This document shows positions 57,594-64,000 of a stretch of 64,000 bases of DNA, piece after piece; position 1 is the stretch's first letter; every line of letters starts with the position of its first letter. The stretch covers positions 16,344,417 to 16,408,416 of the forward strand of contig OY727101.1 of the NCBI GenBank assembly GCA_963402885.1. Direction: 5' to 3'. Made by a program: the position numbers and the translations under genes. Source of the stretch: Antedon bifida. Taxonomy: Eukaryota; Echinodermata; Crinoidea; Comatulida; Antedonidae. Under the pieces are notes generated by a model. That model made no database searches. It had not been told where the DNA came from and was given only the letters and a program-made list of their open reading frames with translations.

Positions 57594-58559
57594 TATTGTT
57601 TGATTGATAGGTAAAACCTACTGTTAGCAATGGATATAGCTTTTGAGATTTGTTTGTAATGAAATTAAAATGATTACATAATAGGTTAACAAGTGCCCAC
57701 ATGGGAGTTATTCATTTGAACCCTCGATGGAGCTTTACTACAAGAATCGGTGTTATTAACCAGATGGTTGTCTGTGAGTGGTTGCCCAAATGAAAGGATA
57801 ATTGGTGTTTTTTCCAAAAATTACATCAAAATCACAAATTCATTTGAACAACCCATGAAGCTGGACTACAAAAACCAGTGTCATTAACCAGATGTTTATC
57901 TGTGAGTGGTTGCCCAAATGAAAAGGATAATTGTGTTATAAGAGCTGGTGTTATTTATTGCCTGTTTAGAATTATCACATACTCATTTGAACAACCCATG
58001 GAGCTGGACTAAAAGAACCAGTGTTATTAACCAGATAGTAATCTGTGAGTGGTGGTTGGTCAAATGACAAAGATACTCTCTTATTTGTGTTATAGTATAC
58101 TATAAATAAACAAGCATCACTGGTTATTTAGTTACACAATATTTATTTAATAGTACATTTACTTTAAAATAATTTATTTCCAAAAATTAAAAATATGTCA
58201 CACATTCTAAAATGATTGTACACAAATTAAGTATTCATTTATTATAAAAATTAAATGGCATAATGTACTTTCCAAGGTGACTTTCTGTGTAAAGCGATGG
58301 CTAAATAATTGCATAGGAGGAATGTTTTGTAATTAAATATAACTTATTTCCTGCATTTATTATTTACAAACCTAATCACACACATCAACACAACCAACTG
58401 GAACTATGAATTAAATCATGTACAGTACAAATAGTTATAATACAAAGCTGGGCAAGAGAAAGCATATTTAAACAGTACTTGGAGTGGAAAAGTTCTTCTC
58501 AGTTGGGTACTGTGTACCTTGATAATAAATGAAATACTTGGCGAATTTACCATTCTGTC
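57594..58559. other. Convergent 3' flanks of MBIP and KIZ, with an imperfect repeat
   Basis: Three diverged direct repeats of about 130 bp begin near 57715, 57840 and 57980, each with TTCATTTGAACCACCC-like and GGAGCTGGACTA blocks and TTAACCAGATGG. They lie in the MBIP 3' flank. The rest is AT-rich; TTTATT at about 58357 could be the KIZ poly(A) signal on the minus strand. Confidence 0.5.
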
Positions 58560-61500
58560 TTAATCATAGAATTCAAAATCATCAACAAACTCATCGGATT
58601 TCATTGTGCCTGCATGTGTTGTACCAGTACCCATTGGGACAGTCATTTCCGATTCGGACTCTATATCCGATTCATTTCCCCAGAATGCAGCTGATCGTCT
58701 GTCACTCTTTCCTGTCGATTTTAAACTTTGATCCATGGCAGATGGAACATAGCCAGATTCTCTTGGGGTTGGATCCAGTGAACTGACTGCCTCACTTCGT
58801 GTAGTCTCTACCTGGGAGCGGGGTGTTTCTGCATCATCTTCATTTTTCTCATAGGTTATACCAAGACTACCACCAAGAGACGATAAGACATTTCTTTTAC
58901 CTTTACTGCAATGAAATAGTGATAATGTTAATGGATAATAGCCAAAATAGATTTAACTACTAAATCTATCTGCTATTTTGTTGGATAAAATATTGAGGCC
59001 ATCATGTTTTATAGCCAGAAATCTACTTACCTAGATCTGGCACTAGATGGTGGGGTGACTAGCCTAGGGCTAGGATGAGCTGGTTTGCTATGCCTGGAAT
59101 CTTCATTGTCACTGTATTCATCTCCTTCTAGGCCAGACACTTCCTCTTCTGACAAATCGTCACCTGGTTGTGAGAGCTGTCTCATCATTTGTTGATATGC
59201 ATCGGTTTCTGTAAATAAATATGACAATAAAAAATGAAAAAACAGCAACAGTATACAAGGATAACACAAAATTCTGCGCTCAAAACAAACACAAATTACA
59301 AACAATAATTACCATTTAAGGGCACTTTGTTGTGGGAAGAACTTTCTGAATCAACACTTTCCTCTGAGTCACTCTTCATGCCCTGTAAATCCAGTGGAGG
59401 AACTAAAACAGACAACAAACACAAATGCTGACATAAAAAAAGCGTACAGTGTACAAACAATTCTGAAAGTTTATGGTGCTGAGACATTAATATTAAAAAA
59501 ATACACACAAGCCATCATTGTGACAGGGTCCCATTAATGTTGGCAAGTCACAGAAGCTAGTCTCTGCATCATGAATATACTGTATGTTCCAAAATACAAA
59601 CAAGTCCACATTGCGACACAGAAGCTAGTCTCTAACTTTGCATCACGAACCATACCTTGATTATTACTTCCATCTTGTCTTGTGGATGTTCTGTTATTTT
59701 GTGTGAAGTTTGGTGTAGCTCCTCCTATTGAAGAAACCGTCTCATCAAGAGTTTCATTAAGTGGAATGACAGCTAAGACATCTTTTAGAATCTGAATTGC
59801 CTGATATTAAAAAGAAATACATTTTTATAAAAATTGTGTAATATTTTCTATTTATTATATATTCAGTAATATTCATGTTTGTACTAATAATGATATTTTT
59901 CAGTTGGAATCAGTAGCTTACTTTTGTTTTGTGAGCATCCACACTTTCTGCCTTGATCATCAGCGGTGCAAATTTACTTGCAATTTCTTCAATGCTGAAA
60001 ACTTCTCTTTGAAGTAGTGTAGCAAAGTGTTGTAGTAGCCTGTCCCATATTGCCAAGGAGGCTGAGTACATGTAGGACCTAAAGGCAATATTTTAATGAA
60101 GGGAATTTGGTGGTTATAATGGTTCATTCACAATAAAATGAATGTCATCTCTCCTAAGGGTCTCTTCATTTCGTCCAAATTTTCTGTCCACTGACCGAGA
60201 TGGAACAGAACACTGAAAGATGCACTGGGTTCTTTAAAGCAAGAAATAAGACTTGTTCTACCCCCAGAACTATGGCCAAGGAGAGCCTTGAACCTGCTCG
60301 ACTCTTTGTACAATTCTTCAACATAACCTATAAATTCAACATACCTAATTCTAACCTCACTGCATGGCATTGTACTGGTTAGAATTTTATCTGATATCAG
60401 ACATCCTCCACTGGACTTGCGTATGATAAGTGGCAATTCCTTAAGGATCACCATGCTCACAGTGTTGGGATTCAGATGCTGTAGGCTCTTCTTATTGTTT
60501 GATTCCCTATTGAAGTTGTAAATAAAGGAGTTGGATTTTAACAAGAAATTTACTAGTTCAGCTAATATGCCATGTTCAAACAGATCTGTAGTGCCCATGG
60601 AACTAATACAGTAAAGGCCCTTTTATTGTCCAAGATATTGTTGATAGTATTTGTAGTATATTTGGCAGCCCTATTGGTACCCCTTGGACCAGATAATAAT
60701 AATAATCAGCAGACCTCTACTAAATCTTGATATATTATTTATATATAAGGCAAATCACAACAAATATTGCTTCTGTCTTACTTTACAATCTCAGCTATGA
60801 TAGCTTGTGTGCCCAAGGGGGCATTGTACATCATGTCCACTTCATCACTTTCTTCGATCTCAAGCTCTATTGCCTTAATCATATGCCATAGTCCATCTAC
60901 TGTCACTGCAGGATCTTCAGGCTCAGAACTGAAAATAAGTTATTTTCTTCATCTATTAATTGATTATTGGCTGGGTCATTAATATGAAGGCTTATCTAGC
61001 TCCTCAAAGTTTCTATATGAGCAGTGCAAATATATCTTTTGCAAAAGTTTAAAACACTCGTTAGAGACCAGTCAAATATGCCTATCGATATTCTATACTG
61101 ATCTGTCTCCATGTTCTTACAACCAGAGGGAAAATATTAAGTGTGTGTGAAAAGATTAAATATAATGAAAGTGAAATTTTAGTTTGAGTGAACCATTAAG
61201 ATTTTGATTCATACTTAAATCAGTAAATTATAGTACTGTATTTTATTTTTTACCATACCTCTCCTTATGTTTGCCAACTAGTGCAGGTTGCGTTTTGGAA
61301 CCATCATCCGATAAAGGTAAGCTGGTCTCGCTCCCAATTTCACTGTCACTTCCATTTTCTACATCTGATGTTTCTATTACAAAAATAATTATTATTAAAT
61401 ATAACAAAAGATACATTGACAATCTCACTTTAGAATGCAGGAAAATATTACAAACGCAGATAGAAACAATATCATACATCTTGAATGCCATTAATCATAC

Positions 61501-63624
61501 CTTTTAACGGTATTATAGCTTCTTCTTTAATGTCAATCGTTTCTTGCCGTTTTATTCCATTACTATGCAAGTTCTCTTTAGTGACTGGTGACTCCTCCTC
61601 GTCCCCTTCTGTTTCTGATGTAAATGCTGTTGAAGTTGATTCTTTACGTTCAGGTGAGCTTTCTTGCAGATCAGTTTCAACTGGCTTCTGTCTTGAAAGC
61701 ATTGGAGCAGAATGCTGTTGACTAGCTCCACTCACCGAACCTAAGCTATCGTCTTTCTTAACAGCACTTACTTGAGGACTTTTGATATCTAATGGATGGT
61801 AGTCATTTTCAGATTCTACAGATATGCCAAGACCATGTTCTTCAATACCACCATGGTTGTTCCTTACTAGAACACCAGACTCCGAATCTGTAGATTTTCT
61901 TTTATCACGCATAAGATTCTTTGGGGAAGTAACATCTGGACGGAATCTTTGAATAGAATCTTGTGTACCACTTAGAGTCATGTCACCATCTTTTCGGAAG
62001 CTCTGTGGGACCTCATATTCACTTGTTCCAACACAAGGGTAGTCATAATCATCATTTGATACCTGTTTTGGAATCAACATTTTTTTACCACGACCACCAC
62101 CACCTTCTTCTGGTTTTTCATATTCAGTAAAGAACTTGTTGGAAGGTTTTACTGCAGGCTTTACTGTATGTGTCTGTGGTGGCCTCTGAGAATTAAGAGA
62201 TTGATCCATTTCAGGTTGATGCGCCAATAGTTGGGGCATGTGTGTGTCTGATGGCACTTGCAGTTTAGGATTGTCAAGATGCCGTGGAACTTCCAGTTCA
62301 AGAGATGCACTTTGTAAACGAAGTCTGTTTAAACGTTGATGCTCATTTTCATCAAACTTGAAAAGAAAAGTTAATTTTAATTACATAATGTTACACAAAG
62401 ACAAGTACTTGATTAATAATTTTAGAAAAAATTTCAGAATGAAATATTATTCTGACATTGATGTCAGATATGAATGGTTGATAATGTGATGATGATGTTC
62501 CACTCACTTTGGTGTCCAATATTTGCTTTTGTTGTTGCTTAAGTTCCAGTCTTTCTTTCCACCTTGGATACATCTTTTCAACTTGCAATTCATATTGCTC
62601 CTGAAAAATATAACATGACATTACCAGTGGCTTAACAGCTATGAGCGCTTACTAGCTAAACCCAGGAGCCCCAGAGATTAAGGGGCTGCAGAGCATAGTA
62701 GTCCAATGCAACTACCCAGCATTGGAGTGCCCCTTCTTAGGAGTGCTAAACCAGGGGCCTTTGCCAATTGCGCACACCACTGATTTTTACAATTAGTTAG
62801 TGACAGATCCAGCAGCTTGGATGTGCAATAATAGAAAGTTGAACACTGTAGGCCTACCTTCAACATCCTAAGCCTTTCTGTTCTTGCTGTGAGGGCATCC
62901 ATGTGGGTTTGTACACGTTGAAAGTCCTTCAGTAGTTGTTCATTTCGTGCACGGCTTTTTCTCTCATCATCACAAATTTTTTGCCAGTAACTCTGAAGTT
63001 TTGCTGCTTTAAACCGGCTCCTGTTGATATAAATATTATAGGTTATTCACATTTTATCTCCAAAAGACTGTTGTCAATGTATTGTAAAATAAAGAAAATA
63101 AGTGTTTTGCTGCCAGCATTTGAATCACTGTGCAAACTTACACATTTCTTCCAGATTTCAAATATGTGTTCAGTTGTTGATCCAAATCCATCCTTTCTTG
63201 TTCTCTGCAATTTACAACAATATTAAAACAAAAAAAATAATAATTTAATAAAATAACTACTACTACTAGGCCTATTGAGTTTAAATTAAATATTCAGCGT
63301 AGCTACTTTGGTAATTAAACACTTAAAACGGCGGTAGTAAACCTCAAGAATGCGTAGGCCACCTGTCGCCGCCGATAACCGGCAAGACTAGGCAGTCGTT
63401 GAAGGGGGAAAATAGGTTTATGTCGCCTCGTTTTAGGAGAATGCATTTTGATTTCGTAGCCTAGATCTAGCATCATATTTTGAACAGAAATACACAAGTA
63501 AAATATTATCAAGTAGCATATTCAAATTACTAATATTATCGTCATATATTATTAATAAAATAACATACTTTGCGTGCTGTAAACGTTGTAATTCCTTCAC
63601 TTTTTGATAATATTCAATAGACAT
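58560..63624 (-). CDS. KIZ: Centrosomal protein kizuna
   Basis: Kizuna is a PLK1 substrate that strengthens the pericentriolar material so that spindle poles stay intact. Twelve exons on the minus strand: 63569-63624, 63142-63204, 62858-63020, 62508-62600, 61501-62356, 61259-61373, 60782-60928, 59922-60078, 59656-59800, 59313-59402, 59031-59208, 58560-58905; 802 residues, human about 673. The N-terminus is a coiled coil (MSIEYYQKVKELQRLQHAKE, then ERKSRARNEQLLKDFQRVQT and LRMLKEQYELQVEKM). The middle is acidic and Ser-rich. The C-terminus keeps ETDAYQQMMRQLSQ and WGNESDIESESEM, and ends DDFEFYD as in vertebrate KIZ. The ATG at 63624 is the first after an in-frame stop. Phases agree throughout. 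Tail to tail with MBIP, head to head with the sulfatase. Confidence 0.9.
60128..60598 (-). other. Uninterrupted 156-codon frame inside a KIZ intron
   Basis: Same strand as KIZ but between exons 7 and 8, which join in phase without it. The frame has ordinary composition, not low complexity, with helical stretches (ILAELVNFLLKSNSF, VEELYKESSRFKALL) and a GHSSGG that resembles a serine-hydrolase nucleophile elbow. There are no other hydrolase marks that I can see. It could be an alternative exon, a nested gene, a retrocopy fragment or chance. No family recognised. Confidence 0.3.
62627..62785. mobile_element. CAGTGGC-ended repeat element, copy 2
   Basis: Starts CAGTGGCTTAACAGCTATGA and ends near CACACCACTGAT. 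It is an inverted match to 28650-28855. It lies in a KIZ intron. Confidence 0.5.
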
Positions 63625-63856
63625 CTCATACCCGCGGTTTAACAATTCAATTCACGGGGAGGAATAAAAGTTTATTGATACTTGATAGTCTTAATTCGTC
63701 CAGTCGTATCTTCAATTTTACACCATATATGTACTCGTAACGGCTGCACAAACGTCTACAGACGTAAACAAACATCTTTGCCCCTCCCCCACACCACGTG
63801 TCGAGAATCAGTCAACTGTATCATTTGTAGTAGTAGAGTAGTAGTAGGTAGGAAGA
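63625..63856. promoter_or_regulatory. Bidirectional promoter region KIZ / sulfatase
   Basis: 232 bp between divergent start codons. It holds a CACGTG E-box at 63795-63800 next to a C-rich run (CCCCTCCCCCACACC). Shared promoter use is inferred. Confidence 0.5.
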
Positions 63857-64000
63857 ATGTTATATTTGGATGTCCATTTCTTCTCTAATTTACTCTTCCT
63901 GTCTTTTTTTATTTTAGAAATTCAATCCAGTGATTTGATTGAAAAACCTAATGTTGTTCTAATATTAGCAGATGATCTTGGGTTTGGAGACCTGTCTTCA
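63857..64000 (+). CDS. Arylsulfatase-type sulfatase, 5' end only (runs off window)
   Basis: 48 codons to the window edge with no intron. An N-terminal signal peptide (MLYLDVHFFSNLLFLSFFIL) is followed by EIQSSD and then KPNVVLILADDLGFGDLSS. That last block is the N-terminal sulfatase strand with the two Asp residues that bind the catalytic calcium. The formylglycine signature would lie further on and is outside the window, so the subclass cannot be told; ARSA-like and GALNS-like enzymes begin in the same way. Expected in the lysosome or outside the cell. It is divergent from KIZ. Confidence 0.85.
   Translation, partial: MLYLDVHFFSNLLFLSFFILEIQSSDLIEKPNVVLILADDLGFGDLSS

Overview
This is a eukaryotic, intron-rich, AT-rich genomic window. 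Every recognisable gene is split by GT-AG introns, and the proteins read as clear orthologues of vertebrate ones: FRMD8, SRP14, SAE1, RRP36, MRPL11, SF3B2, C3orf14, CCS, MBIP, KIZ and an arylsulfatase. Their vertebrate-like content (FRMD8, KIZ, MBIP and C3orf14 together), the compact introns and the very frequent GGCCTA motif suggest an invertebrate deuterostome, most likely an echinoderm. The species cannot be fixed from sequence alone. All gene models below were assembled by hand from splice signals and reading phase.

Layout. 0.3-7.4 kb: 3' part of FRMD8 (+). 7.7-10.6 kb: a SINE, a short insert with a hammerhead-ribozyme-like core and a 15-bp target duplication, and a 21-bp minisatellite. 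10.8-17 kb: two convergent paralogous genes for secreted proteins with the same six-cysteine module, one short (84 aa) and one with a long acidic repeat (469 aa), plus a broken third signal-peptide exon. 18.6-24.8 kb: SRP14 (-) and SAE1 (+), head to head. 25.7-27.2 kb: a small single-pass membrane protein (-), not recognised. 28.4-33.5 kb: RRP36 and MRPL11, both (-). 34.7-44.5 kb: SF3B2 (+), enlarged by a 17-residue repeat array. 45.6-46.8 kb: C3orf14 homologue (-). 47-51.2 kb: no clear coding gene, but a 145-bp tandem duplication and an array of about 130-140-bp units rich in poly(A) signals. 51.7-57.6 kb: CCS (-) and MBIP (+), head to head. 58.6-63.6 kb: KIZ (-). 63.86 kb to the end: first 48 codons of a secreted sulfatase (+), head to head with KIZ.

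The genes are mostly unrelated housekeeping functions: splicing, SUMO activation, SRP, cytosolic and mitochondrial ribosome, copper delivery, centrosome, ATAC complex. What links them is neighbourhood. Human FRMD8, SF3B2, MRPL11 and CCS all lie in 11q13. Human MBIP and KIZ flank the two duplicated NKX2/PAX/FOXA regions at 14q13 and 20p11. Three of the divergent pairs are separated by only about 230-320 bp and probably share promoters. Introns and spacers carry at least 15 copies of one hairpin MITE, several copies of a second MITE, two SINE families and other inverted-repeat elements.
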